Translations under genes and position numbers: made by a program | NCBI GenBank assembly: GCA_017620915.1 | Contig: JAFZSK010000011.1 | Span: 1 to 64,000 of the forward strand | Direction: 5' to 3' | DNA length: 64,000 bases | Origin: Clostridia bacterium | GTDB lineage: Bacteria > Bacillota > Clostridia > UBA1212 > UBA1255 | The notes under the pieces: model-generated | Database searches by the model: none | Seen by the model: the letters and a program-made list of their open reading frames with translations, nothing else | Told to the model about the DNA's origin: nothing | Shown here: positions 25,393 through 33,623 of the stretch, piece by piece | How positions within the stretch are numbered: the first letter of the stretch is position 1 | Layout of the letters: each line of letters opens with the position of its first letter

Positions 25393-25974
25393 TCAACTTA
25401 TGATCTTCTCAGGTCTGTGGGAAGAAAGGATCCTTTTCGGCCGGAAAGATAATATTCGATCCCAGTCGTCTTTCAGTTTACTATTCTCCCCGTATGCTTC
25501 TATGTATTCAAATGGTTCCAGATCACCGGCAAGGCAGTCACCGTCATCCAGCACTAAAACAACACTGTCACCGCTGTGGCTTGGTGTGTGTACGATCTCG
25601 CCTGAGATACCCAACTGCGCCAGGAAGGCGCGGCTTGCTTTGCAGGAAATAAGCGTTGCCCGCGTCTCATCTATCGGCGTATACGGGAGCTTATCTCGCG
25701 CGAAAATATTGTCCGCACCGTGCACGAAGGGCTTTTGCGCATCGATCAGCAGGAGTTTGACGCCTTGCTCCATAAGCTCGTTTATCAGCCCCATATGATC
25801 GGGGTGATAGTGCGTTGCCATTACATATTCTATGTCTTTTACCCTGATGCCGTTATGCTTCAGCGCTTTATAGAACGCCGGCATAGTTCCGGCATGATCC
25901 GTGTCGACAAGCAGCCCGCCAAGATCGCCTTGTATGAAAAACGTATTCGTGTTTCCGTATTTAAGTTTGATCAT
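25393..25974 (-). CDS. MBL-fold metallo-hydrolase
   Basis: Metallo-beta-lactamase-fold enzyme, 193 aa. The dinuclear zinc signature THYHPDH (His55, His57, Asp59, His60) is present, with HTPSHSGDS supplying the next His, AGDLEPF the bridging Asp and SSHRPEK the final His. Members hydrolyse thioesters, lactones or phosphoesters; substrate unknown. Starts 4 nt after the alpha/beta-hydrolase stop, so the two are surely co-transcribed. Confidence 0.92.
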   Translation of the reverse strand: MIKLKYGNTNTFFIQGDLGGLLVDTDHAGTMPAFYKALKHNGIRVKDIEYVMATHYHPDHMGLINELMEQGVKLLLIDAQKPFVHGADNIFARDKLPYTPIDETRATLISCKASRAFLAQLGISGEIVHTPSHSGDSVVLVLDDGDCLAGDLEPFEYIEAYGENSKLKDDWDRILSFRPKRILSSHRPEKIIS

Positions 25975-25978
25975 TTAT

Positions 25979-26908
25979 TCACGCTTTAATAAAAGAAATT
26001 ATCTCATCCCACACGGCGGGGTCCTGCTCTGTCATACGCCCGATTGGTTTATCGGAGAAATACTCCTTCCGGGCCTCGGGCGTTTCCAGCTGTTTCTCCG
26101 CTATCCGGCGGTAATATTCTCCGATCCAGGCGTTCATTGTCCCCAGCGCCTCGGAAGTATATTGCGGGTTGTGCTTTTTGCCCTCCACCGTCACGACGCG
26201 CAGGTTCGGATTGTCCAGTTTCAAAACCTTGCCGGCGTTGTATTTGTAATTGACCATGGGATCGTCCGTGGAATGGAACCACAATATCTTGTCCGGCGTG
26301 GAGGCAAGATAGTCCAGGTTGTCCAGGGCACCGTAGCGCGGGTCAAGCTTCTTTTCGAACCGTCTGACGCGGTTGGCCAGTAACCGGAGTTTGACGAAGC
26401 CCATCATCTCGTCCGCGATGCTGACGAATCCGGAAATGATCACCGCTCTTTTAACCGAATCGTTCAGGTGGGCAATATTCAGCGCCGTATATCCGCCCAG
26501 CGAGTGACCGACAGGAATGAGCTCCGCTTCCGGGCGCAGCAATTCGGTCAATTCGACCGCGTCCCGGGTGGGCGCGTTGACGGAGTCCATCTTCTCTCCC
26601 CCGGAGCTGCCGCAGCCCGTATAATCCAGCGTCAATACCCGTAACCCCGCCCTGCAGATCGTCTCTATCTCGGCCAGATAAGCGGTGTGGCCCGGACCCA
26701 TGCCCGGGCAAAACAATATGAGCTTGCCCGCGTCGTATCCCGGGTAGCAATAACTGAAATAACGGATGGACACCCCGGCGGAATTGTTGAAATAACCTGG
26801 CTCGCAAAGAAGGCCCGGAAAATCCTCGGGGCAATAATACGGTATCGCCTCGTCCTTGTCGTACCGCTTCAGGAAATTCTTTTCATACATTTTGCTGATC
26901 AGGCCCAT
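25979..26908 (-). CDS. Alpha/beta hydrolase
   Basis: Serine hydrolase of the alpha/beta fold, 309 aa, soluble. Oxyanion-side LILFCPGMGPGH (63-74), nucleophile elbow GHSLGGY (Ser136), Asp in STDDPMV and His in EGKKHNPQY. A lid segment lies between strand 6 and the Asp (KLRLLANRVRRFEKKLDPRYG). Resembles serine aminopeptidase S33/lipase-like enzymes. First gene of a three-gene leftward operon with the MBL protein and a hypothetical protein. Confidence 0.9.
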   Translation of the reverse strand: MGLISKMYEKNFLKRYDKDEAIPYYCPEDFPGLLCEPGYFNNSAGVSIRYFSYCYPGYDAGKLILFCPGMGPGHTAYLAEIETICRAGLRVLTLDYTGCGSSGGEKMDSVNAPTRDAVELTELLRPEAELIPVGHSLGGYTALNIAHLNDSVKRAVIISGFVSIADEMMGFVKLRLLANRVRRFEKKLDPRYGALDNLDYLASTPDKILWFHSTDDPMVNYKYNAGKVLKLDNPNLRVVTVEGKKHNPQYTSEALGTMNAWIGEYYRRIAEKQLETPEARKEYFSDKPIGRMTEQDPAVWDEIISFIKA

Positions 26909-27044
26909 AGAACGTCACTCCTGCTTGAATTGCAAGATTATTATACTGTTCCGCCCGGGACAATTCAAGAACATAAGGCGGTTCTTTCCGTCCTTCTTTG
27001 CGCTTCCTCTCTCATTTCACGGATTAAAATAATAAGTTCCGGAT

Positions 27045-28115
27045 TCAGATCGCCACGCAGTGGTTGAGGCCTCTAGTCAGGTCGGATCGGGCACGCTGCG
27101 CGTCGAAACCCACCAGCTTTATGCCTTTGTCCACCGTATTCTGATAAATGATCTCCATATCGTTAAGGTGAGGTTGAGTCATATTTACCACCGACAGCGA
27201 TGGCGCCCCGCACAGAGATCTGATATAGTGATCGCCCCTGCCGCAGAAATGCATGCCTCCGCCGCCGAAGCGGTCCAGCAGCATCCGGTCGTAGGGGACG
27301 CAGAATTCGTCGTACAGCTCCGGCGAGAGATTCATTGCGCTGTCACAGCGCAGCATGATGCTGCCCTTGTGCCAGACGTTGCCCCAGTGGGGGTTTATGT
27401 CCGGCCGCGGCGGGTAAAGTTTCTGCCACTCCTCCATAAAACTGATGTAGGACCGGGTCAACAGCCCCAGTACGTCGTGGACAGTTTCCGGTTCGTCTGC
27501 GATCTGGTAGAACATTTCTTCGCCGAACAGCAGTTCGCAGTTGTCGATCGGCCCCTGTATATCAGGGTGGTAGACCTGCACATATCTGGATATTTTGGGG
27601 TAATGCGCGAATATTTCCTTCACAAATTCGCCGAAGCCGAACACCTTCGCACCCAGCCCCGCGCGGTTGTCCGGAATGCCTCTGTCGAGGAGCTTTTGCA
27701 TTGCCCCTTCGCCTGTGAGCGCGCGGGTTATGGGCAATGTATTTGTTTTGTACGGCATGATGTACACTTCGGCGCCGAACAGCGAAGTGCCGATGCAGGA
27801 GCCGTAATTGGCCCGGATGGCGAGGCTCATGGATCTTTCACGGTTGCGGTCGTTGTCGTCAAGGGCGTAGGATACTCCGAGCAGCTGCGAATACAGCATG
27901 CTGTCGTAGTCGGCCATGGCGTCGTTGATCATCATGCTTTTCCGCCCGACTGTCGTCAATGTCAGTTTTTTGCGCTTCGGAGCGAATATGTCTCCTTCGA
28001 ACCGGTCAAACAGGAAGTCCCACCACTGGTCAACAAAATCTTCTTCGGTCTCCGGGTCTATCCTCCGCTCTATATCTTCGAGAAGGTCGATCGTTTTTTG
28101 TGTCAGCTTCATCAT
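27045..28115 (-). CDS. URO-D (uroporphyrinogen decarboxylase)-like protein
   Basis: Protein of 356 aa (355 if the adjacent second ATG is used, which has better spacing to AAAGGTG). C-terminal parts fit the URO-D fold used by uroporphyrinogen decarboxylase and by corrinoid methyltransferases: a decorated TIM barrel with GIPDNRAGLGAKVFGFGEF, GSIMLRCDSAMNLSPELYDEF, GGGMHFCGRGDHYIRSL. HFCGRG matches the HxCG zinc motif of MtaA/MtbA-like methyltransferases, but no corrinoid protein is encoded nearby. Sugar-locus neighbours suggest a non-haem role; substrate unknown. Confidence 0.82.
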   Translation of the reverse strand: MMKLTQKTIDLLEDIERRIDPETEEDFVDQWWDFLFDRFEGDIFAPKRKKLTLTTVGRKSMMINDAMADYDSMLYSQLLGVSYALDDNDRNRERSMSLAIRANYGSCIGTSLFGAEVYIMPYKTNTLPITRALTGEGAMQKLLDRGIPDNRAGLGAKVFGFGEFVKEIFAHYPKISRYVQVYHPDIQGPIDNCELLFGEEMFYQIADEPETVHDVLGLLTRSYISFMEEWQKLYPPRPDINPHWGNVWHKGSIMLRCDSAMNLSPELYDEFCVPYDRMLLDRFGGGGMHFCGRGDHYIRSLCGAPSLSVVNMTQPHLNDMEIIYQNTVDKGIKLVGFDAQRARSDLTRGLNHCVAI

Positions 28116-28161
28116 TCACCTTTAACTCTGCCGCAGGGATCCCGCGAGCACTTGTTTTTTC

Positions 28162-30462
28162 TTATCCGATCTGACTCTGCATCCATGTCAGATGGGCGGC
28201 CATCCATGTATTAAAGTCGTTTCGCATCGCGGAGAGCGTCCGGTATGATCCTGACTGGTAACGGGTGCTCTCCAGCTGATAGAGTTTGTTGTATGCGGCC
28301 TCATTGATCTTATCCAGATCGGCGTTGACGGCAGCGGTCACTTTATCATAGGTATTGCGGAACAGTTCGGCGTATGCCTTTGCGAATTCCGGCTTCCGGG
28401 AAAGCTGCGGAAAGTAGAAGTGCGAGCCGTCCCTGTGGATATTGGCAAAAGAATCAATATTCCATTTCCATGAGTCAAAGTCCCAGTTCGGTCCCATGAC
28501 GAGCTTGCTGTTCTCGGTGGAATCCTTTTTCCACATAAAGAGGTTGTTACCTCCGGAGTCCAGGAGACACATGTAGTCCGCTACCAGGACCCACGAAACG
28601 AAGGAATCCAGATCGATATAGTCAAGGTATGAGCTGTCGTTTCGGGAGAGAGCTCTCTCCAGTTCGGTCATGTAGTTTTTAATGTATTTGTAGGCGTCGG
28701 AATTTGCGTCGATATCATCGGTATCCGGATATTTGAAGGTGTACTTCATCACGAAGTTCACAGACGATGGAGTTGTGAAGTATAGCGGCTCGTTCCACCA
28801 GTAGGCGTCAAATTCGATGACAAATCCGTCATCTTCCACCGGGCAGCGCCACCTGGCGTCCCCTTTTCCGGTCCCTTGCTTGACGCATTCCGAGAGTATG
28901 TAAATTCCCCGGTAATCGCCGTTGACGTATAGAGAAACGTAGGTATAATCCGGCGACCAGGGCGTACCGACAACGTCCGCGATCGCGTCACCGGCAACGC
29001 GGTAAATATCCGTTCCGTAATTGAGCAGGAGCCATTCTTTGTCGGCATAGGACTTTCCGTCCGACGGGCGGTCAATAAACGGTGCCAGAAGATCGCTCTT
29101 CTTTTTCAGCTTGATCTTGTAAGGTTTCTTTATGCCGTAGGCGCTGGTATTGCCGCGGATCTTCATCTTCGCGCCTTGATACTGTTCCTCCTCGGAACAG
29201 TTTTGCGAGGAGTCGTAAACAACGTTGTCGGAGGCATCGTAGATCTTCACGATGCTGTTCTCCCAAGTCGCATTCGTGATGCCGGCGCCAATATTTCCGG
29301 GCGGCGGAGTTACATATTCGCAAGTCGGCCAGACATAGTCTTCGGTCGTGATCTCCACGCGCGGGAAGTCAACGCTTCTCGCATCGGGTACGTAGCAGGC
29401 ACTGAAACTGACTGAACTCCCGATCTGCTCATAGCCGTAGCATTTCAGCTTGACCGTGAACACGTCGTTCTTCGTGAGCTTCATTATATCGCATTCGCCA
29501 ATCTCACCGTCATATGTTTTGGAGATAGTGCCTGCTCCGCCGGTAACGGTGACCTCCACGTAACGGAGCGGCTCTTCCTCCGCTTCTGTCCAGGTGACGA
29601 TCAGCCGGCCGCTGTCCGATATACCGTAACCGTATGACCCCAGGAGCGTTTTTCCGTTTGACGCGTTCGCCATTGCCCCGGACGATGCCGTTACTTTAAT
29701 GTTGCTGTTCACTCCCCGGATAATATAAATATCCCGTCCCAGATCCTCGATTTGCGCGTATGATCCTTCGACGTTCACCGATGAGATCAGATAACCCTTT
29801 TTAGGTTTCAGACAAAGCCAAAGATTCCCGTTCTCACGAGTCGGTTCCCCGCCGGGCGAATCAGATGTATAGAAGATGTCCGACAGACCGTCCGGAAGCT
29901 CCTTCCCTTCGGTATAAAGAGACGGGACGATGCGCGAGTCGGTTTTGACTGTACAAATATAGGCGTTTTTTTCATAATACTCCCGGGTCCCCGGTTCGGG
30001 TTCCTTCGTCGGATCCGGAGTAGACGGCACCGCTGTAGGGGTCGGAGTCTTGGCGGGGACCGGTGTCCCGGTAGGAGACGGTGTCCCGGTAGGGGCCGGG
30101 GCTTCGGTGGGAGTCGGGACTTCTGTGGAACGCGGGGTCTCGGTGGGAGTCGGGACTTCGGTGGGTGTCGGGGTTTCGGCAGGGGTCGGAACTGCGGTGG
30201 GAGTCGGGGCTTCGGTGGGAGCCGTGGTTTCGGCGGGAGTCTGGACTTCGGCGGGTGCGGAAGGCGCTTCACTGAACGTTGGTTCCTCGCTCGCGGAGAG
30301 TTCTTCACCGGCTATGTCAACAATGTCCGAGGGATCGGGGAAAGGAGATGAAGAAATCCCGTTTTTCGGTCCGCAGGCAACAAGAGTCATAAGGGTCATC
30401 CAAATTGCCAACCCCAAGCATAAGCATCTCTTATATTTTGTTCGTATTCGAAGGGTTCTCAT
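28162..30462 (-). CDS. CotH-kinase-domain lipoprotein with long Thr/Pro linker
   Basis: Surface lipoprotein, 766 aa. Lipobox LMTLVAC (Cys30), a Thr/Pro/Glu linker of about 80 aa (PTPTEVPTPTETP type), beta domains (about 150-390), then a CotH kinase-like domain (about 390-766) with MKIRGNTSAYGIKKPYKIKL, KEWLLLNYGTD, YVNGDYRGIYILSE and GPNWDFDSW. CotH proteins phosphorylate secreted proteins or act in surface and cellulosome-type glycan systems; its name does not prove sporulation here. GGGAG lies 9 nt before the ATG at 30462. The linker is also a DNA repeat (about 30000-30260). Confidence 0.9.
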   Translation of the reverse strand: MRTLRIRTKYKRCLCLGLAIWMTLMTLVACGPKNGISSSPFPDPSDIVDIAGEELSASEEPTFSEAPSAPAEVQTPAETTAPTEAPTPTAVPTPAETPTPTEVPTPTETPRSTEVPTPTEAPAPTGTPSPTGTPVPAKTPTPTAVPSTPDPTKEPEPGTREYYEKNAYICTVKTDSRIVPSLYTEGKELPDGLSDIFYTSDSPGGEPTRENGNLWLCLKPKKGYLISSVNVEGSYAQIEDLGRDIYIIRGVNSNIKVTASSGAMANASNGKTLLGSYGYGISDSGRLIVTWTEAEEEPLRYVEVTVTGGAGTISKTYDGEIGECDIMKLTKNDVFTVKLKCYGYEQIGSSVSFSACYVPDARSVDFPRVEITTEDYVWPTCEYVTPPPGNIGAGITNATWENSIVKIYDASDNVVYDSSQNCSEEEQYQGAKMKIRGNTSAYGIKKPYKIKLKKKSDLLAPFIDRPSDGKSYADKEWLLLNYGTDIYRVAGDAIADVVGTPWSPDYTYVSLYVNGDYRGIYILSECVKQGTGKGDARWRCPVEDDGFVIEFDAYWWNEPLYFTTPSSVNFVMKYTFKYPDTDDIDANSDAYKYIKNYMTELERALSRNDSSYLDYIDLDSFVSWVLVADYMCLLDSGGNNLFMWKKDSTENSKLVMGPNWDFDSWKWNIDSFANIHRDGSHFYFPQLSRKPEFAKAYAELFRNTYDKVTAAVNADLDKINEAAYNKLYQLESTRYQSGSYRTLSAMRNDFNTWMAAHLTWMQSQIG

Positions 30463-30547
30463 AGGCAATTTCTCCCGGTAAAGTTGAACTCTCATGCATT
30501 CATTATATTTGAACAGAAGGGAAAAATCAATTTGTTTAGTAGTTATT

Positions 30548-30571
30548 CCGACAAACCGGATTTTTATCGAG
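30548..30571 (+). repeat. 26-bp module site A
   Basis: CCGACAAA-CCGGAT-TTTTATCGA; the right arm has an extra T. It overlaps the TAA stop of the HicB/DinB-like gene at its 3' side. Confidence 0.6.
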
Positions 30572-31271
30572 CAAACCCAAAAAAATCAGGAATAATCTCT
30601 GCTCCGAATGTCCGTATTCCCATTCTGTACATTGCTTTGGCGTGAATTCTGTCATGCCATATGAAACGTCTCAATACTTTTCGCACAGACCATTGCTCGC
30701 CGTAGCTGCCCGTTACGGTATCAAGCGACAAATATCCCGCGATGTTTTCAAGTGTTTCAAATCCCCTTGCTCTACAGGAAAAGATGGTTCCTTCGTTATC
30801 CGATTTAACACCGATTTCAGAAAAATAGTATTCGTTGACATTTTTTGTGTGCTGGTACATTTCTTCCGCGGTGCGAGGAACAGAACCGTAAAATGTCTTG
30901 CGCCAAGGAAGCGTGCTCTTGTGTTTATCCGGAAATGAACTGTAAAGCATATGAAAATCATTTGCAGATTTCAAAGCCAACAATTTAAGATATCGGTATT
31001 CTTCAACCGTCAGAGGACTTTCTTCTGTTGTAAACAAAACATCACTATCAGCATCTTTGATTTGCAGATCTGATTTCTTCTCCTGAACGATTTCAATTTC
31101 GTAATCATCAGGCGGCGTTTCGCCTTTCCAAAGTTGAAATCGCCGTATTTCTTCCGGCATTTTTAATAATGCTTCTTCTTTAGATGCGCCTCTTGTAAAA
31201 GCACCCGGATAAGTGTTCACGTAAAGAATGGTATCATAACCATTATGCTCCCACACGCAGCCAATTCTCAT
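30564..31271 (-). CDS. HicB-like N-terminal / DinB-like C-terminal fusion protein
   Basis: 235-aa protein, cytoplasmic. Residues 1-60 look like a HicB-type strand-helix fold (MRIGCVWEHNGYDTILYVNT, GAFTRGASKEEALLKMPEEI). The remainder is helical and ends in WSVRKVLRRFIWHDRIHAKAMYRMG, which fits the C-terminal helices of DinB/YfiT-like metal-binding bundles. One His pair (HDRIH) is seen, but the classic three-His set is incomplete. The ATG at 31271 is preceded by GGAGG, which sits at the end of module site B. Function unknown. Confidence 0.85.
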   Translation of the reverse strand: MRIGCVWEHNGYDTILYVNTYPGAFTRGASKEEALLKMPEEIRRFQLWKGETPPDDYEIEIVQEKKSDLQIKDADSDVLFTTEESPLTVEEYRYLKLLALKSANDFHMLYSSFPDKHKSTLPWRKTFYGSVPRTAEEMYQHTKNVNEYYFSEIGVKSDNEGTIFSCRARGFETLENIAGYLSLDTVTGSYGEQWSVRKVLRRFIWHDRIHAKAMYRMGIRTFGAEIIPDFFGFAR

Positions 31272-31282
31272 TTTTACCTCCA

Positions 31283-31306
31283 AAGATCCCGGTTTATTGA
31301 GATCAG
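31283..31306 (-). repeat. 26-bp module site B
   Basis: Minus strand CTCAATAAA-CCGGGA-TCTTTGG, merging into the GGAGG ribosome site of the HicB/DinB-like gene and covering the stop of the GNAT gene. Opposite orientation to site A. Confidence 0.55.
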
Positions 31307-32181
31307 AGATCCTTTTCGACAATGTAGTAACTGTGCCTTTTAGGCAGATCGGACAATACGCCGGCAATCTTATAGCCGTTCTTTAAAAAGAAATCGATGT
31401 TCCAGTCATATACTTCTTCAGCGATCAATTTGGTCGCTCCGTTTTCTTTTGCTTTCTTTTCAAAGTGTTTTAAGAGCAAACTTCCCAGGCCTTGATCACG
31501 ATGATCTTCATTGACCCATATTTTCCAGATCCAGCCGTCGTCAGTTCCGGATACACCCGCCATTATGGCGGCAACGACGTTGCCGTTTTCATCGATCAGC
31601 TTTCGGTTGATCTTAATGTAATCGTGTTTGGGCTTGAGAAAAGGCAGATTATACTCATCCAGCTTATTGTCGATATACTCGCTGTCTGCTTCGTTTCCGT
31701 CCGCTATTTCATAGCCGATCGGTTTGCACGGCCTTTTGGTTTGAGCATTGTCAAGCCGTTTAAATAATGAATAATCCTCGAATCCGGCATGATCATGATT
31801 GACCGTTCCGAAAACGGTATATCCATGCTTTAGATAAAAAGGCTTGGCCTGAAAATCTGCGGTATCCAGATAAGAAAGATAGCAGCCCCTGCCTTTTCCC
31901 GCTTCTTCCACCGCCTGTAAAAGGTTCGAGCCCAGTTCCCGCAGACGGTATTTTTCGTCCACCCACATAACGTCAACGAACAGACAACCCCATTGATAAA
32001 TGAATGCGATGCAGCCGGCAATTATGTTGCCGTCTTCATCTGTTATCTTTTTACAGATCATCTCCTCTTCATCCTTAAAGCCGTCTGCCGCAGGCACAAT
32101 TTTGAAATAATGCTCATAAACAAGATCAATTATACGCGCAGAATCTTTACGTGCGCTTCTTCTTAGTTTGAACTTTTCCAT
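31303..32181 (-). CDS. Double GNAT-domain acetyltransferase (copy 1)
   Basis: 292 aa with two GNAT folds in tandem (about 1-135 and 140-292). The acetyl-CoA loop is seen as RLRELGSNLLQ in the first and RDQGLGSLLLKHFE in the second (the second matches the R/Q-xx-G-x-G/A consensus). Each half ends with a K.GY strand (YLKHGYTVFG, FLKNGYKIAG). Substrate unknown. Paralogue of the gene at 32466-33335, with the same domain order. Confidence 0.9.
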   Translation of the reverse strand: MEKFKLRRSARKDSARIIDLVYEHYFKIVPAADGFKDEEEMICKKITDEDGNIIAGCIAFIYQWGCLFVDVMWVDEKYRLRELGSNLLQAVEEAGKGRGCYLSYLDTADFQAKPFYLKHGYTVFGTVNHDHAGFEDYSLFKRLDNAQTKRPCKPIGYEIADGNEADSEYIDNKLDEYNLPFLKPKHDYIKINRKLIDENGNVVAAIMAGVSGTDDGWIWKIWVNEDHRDQGLGSLLLKHFEKKAKENGATKLIAEEVYDWNIDFFLKNGYKIAGVLSDLPKRHSYYIVEKDL

Positions 32182-32207
32182 ATTGATATTTCCTTTCGAA
32201 TTTACTT

Positions 32208-32273
32208 AAGTGACTTTATAAACTGAAATCAGGGCTGAAGCCCCGGAAACAGTTGGTAATAATCCAGTCACTT
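32208..32273. other. Nested inverted-repeat element
   Basis: Three nested arm pairs: AAGTGACT/AGTCACTT (32208-32215 and 32266-32273), AACTG/CAGTT (32221-32225 and 32250-32254) and GGGCT/AGCCC (32232-32236 and 32239-32243). It lies between the first GNAT gene and the small gene, whose stop codon it includes. Confidence 0.55.
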
Positions 32274-32426
32274 ATGATTCCCGAACAGATCATCCCGGTA
32301 CGCATCCAGATATTCGATGCAATATTCGTCTATGCCAAGGAGCGCCTCCGCGGCGTATACTCCGCCCATCATATCGCGGCTTAAAGGATCCAGTATCGCA
32401 CTGTCCATTTCTTCGTTTTTCCCCAT
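32268..32426 (-). CDS. Small hypothetical protein, 52 aa
   Basis: Short acidic helical protein, no family recognised; it begins MGKNEEMDSAILDPLSRDMM and ends in a YRDDLFGNHK tail. It has an ATG, a GAGG 6-10 nt upstream and lies in the gap between the two GNAT genes in the same direction. Its leader is module site C. Real coding status is not certain. Confidence 0.5.
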   Translation of the reverse strand: MGKNEEMDSAILDPLSRDMMGGVYAAEALLGIDEYCIEYLDAYRDDLFGNHK

Positions 32427-32436
32427 CCGTTTTACC

Positions 32437-32463
32437 TCACTAAACCGGAATTTGCCGATGTTT
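32437..32463 (+). repeat. 26-bp module site C
   Basis: CACTAAA-CCGGAA-TTTGCCGATG, just beyond the 3' end of the second GNAT gene and directly upstream of the small gene. Confidence 0.6.
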
Positions 32464-32465
32464 TT

Positions 32466-33335
32466 TCAGAGGGACTTTTCCATGCAGTACATTGTATGCC
32501 CTTTCGGATAATCTTCAAGCACGCCCGTTACTCTTTCATAGCCGTTCTTTTTGAAAAATCCCACATTCCAATCATATGCTTCAATAAACACAACAGCAAC
32601 ACCGTTTTCCTTTAACTCCTGCTCTAACTCGCCAAGAAGCTGAGAGCCGATCCCTTGATTGCGGTACTTTTCTTCCACCCAAAGGGCATCGATATCTGTG
32701 CCGTTCCAACCATCAATACCACCGACAAACCCGGCAATGATACATCCGTTTTCGTCCACGATTTTTTTTCTCAGCGAGATGTATTCATGCTCATGAGGCG
32801 CAACGGTACTGTCATATTCGCGCAATTTGCTGGAAAGGATTTCTGCATCCTTTTCGTTACCACGCTTGATTTCGTATTGTTGGCAATCTAACGGCATATA
32901 TTCCGCGGAAGGTCGGTCAAGCCGTTTTGTGAGCATATAGTGTTCATGACCCTTCGGCACATCTGTCATCGTGTCGTTCAGCATATAACCATGTTTGTCG
33001 TAAAACGCTTTTGCCTGCCAGTCAAAGGTTCCGACCATTGCGAGATAGCAACCTTGTTCCCTTGCTTTACGTTCAGCCTCCCGCATCAGTGCAGAGGCCA
33101 TACCCTGTCTGCGAAACGCTTCTTCCACCCACAGATCATAGATTGATGCAGTCCTCAGAGCGTCTACAGACAAAATGCATCCGCCAAGGAGGTTTCCACT
33201 TTCGTCGGTGACTATATAAACAAACTCTTCTTCCTCCGCTTCTTCAGGTTGTGCAATTGTGTTGAAAGCATTTTCCACTTGTTCTTCAATATACTCCATA
33301 TCGTCTTCTGAACAAGGTATCATTTCAAATTTCAT
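32466..33335 (-). CDS. Double GNAT-domain acetyltransferase (copy 2)
   Basis: 289 aa, two GNAT domains. CoA-binding loops are FRRQGMASALMREAE in domain one and YRNQGIGSQLLGELE in domain two. Domain ends are FYDKHGYMLNDT and FFKKNGYERVTG. Shares layout and many short stretches with copy 1 (DWQAKAFYDKHGY against DFQAKPFYLKHGY), so it is a duplicate. The ATG at 33335 has AAGGAG 9 nt upstream, directly after module site D. Function unknown. Confidence 0.9.
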   Translation of the reverse strand: MKFEMIPCSEDDMEYIEEQVENAFNTIAQPEEAEEEEFVYIVTDESGNLLGGCILSVDALRTASIYDLWVEEAFRRQGMASALMREAERKAREQGCYLAMVGTFDWQAKAFYDKHGYMLNDTMTDVPKGHEHYMLTKRLDRPSAEYMPLDCQQYEIKRGNEKDAEILSSKLREYDSTVAPHEHEYISLRKKIVDENGCIIAGFVGGIDGWNGTDIDALWVEEKYRNQGIGSQLLGELEQELKENGVAVVFIEAYDWNVGFFKKNGYERVTGVLEDYPKGHTMYCMEKSL

Positions 33336-33348
33336 TTCTGTTTCTCCT

Positions 33349-33373
33349 TCACAAATCCCGATTTGTCGATATG
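33349..33373 (-). repeat. 26-bp module site D
   Basis: Minus strand ATATCGACAAA-TCGGGA-TTTGTG, running into the AAGGAG ribosome site of the second GNAT gene. Inverted relative to site C. Confidence 0.65.
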
Positions 33374-33404
33374 ATTCTATCACACCGGGCAAAGCTTTTC
33401 TACT

Positions 33405-33436
33405 GAAAACGGGGCTGGAATGTTGCTTCCAACCCC
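33405..33436 (-). terminator. Probable terminator of the AraC/GyrI-like gene
   Basis: Strong stem GGGGCTGGAA/TTCCAACCCC (one mismatch) followed on the minus strand by CGTTTTC. The T-run is short. The 33437-33586 stretch has a second hairpin (GAGGCA/TGCCTC, 33523-33538) and no gene that I can support. Confidence 0.5.
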
Positions 33437-33586
33437 GCAGATGGAGGAGAGGATTGGATTCCTCGCCTGCGGGTCGGATTTTTGGCGTACAGAATCGCCT
33501 GTGTGCCCTTCAAATCGATCGGGAGGCATAGTTGCCTCTCCGAACCGGAATGGCACGTAAAACGCGTTTTTGAGTGGATTAAAAGA

Positions 33587-33610
33587 CCTCGACAAACCGG
33601 GATATGTAAA
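33587..33610 (+). repeat. 26-bp module site E
   Basis: CTCGACAAA-CCGGGA-TATGTAAAT; the left arm is intact, the right arm decayed. Lies 14 bp after the stop of the AraC/GyrI-like gene. Confidence 0.55.
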
Positions 33611-33623
33611 TCTGTACGGATCT

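Noticed and set aside
30000-30260. Regular repeats that might suggest a CRISPR array
   Set aside because: They are the Thr/Pro coding linker of the CotH lipoprotein: no unique spacers, short irregular units, in frame.
28162-30462. Evidence for sporulation from the CotH name
   Set aside because: CotH kinase domains are common in non-spore surface proteins, and this one is a lipoprotein with a Thr/Pro linker.
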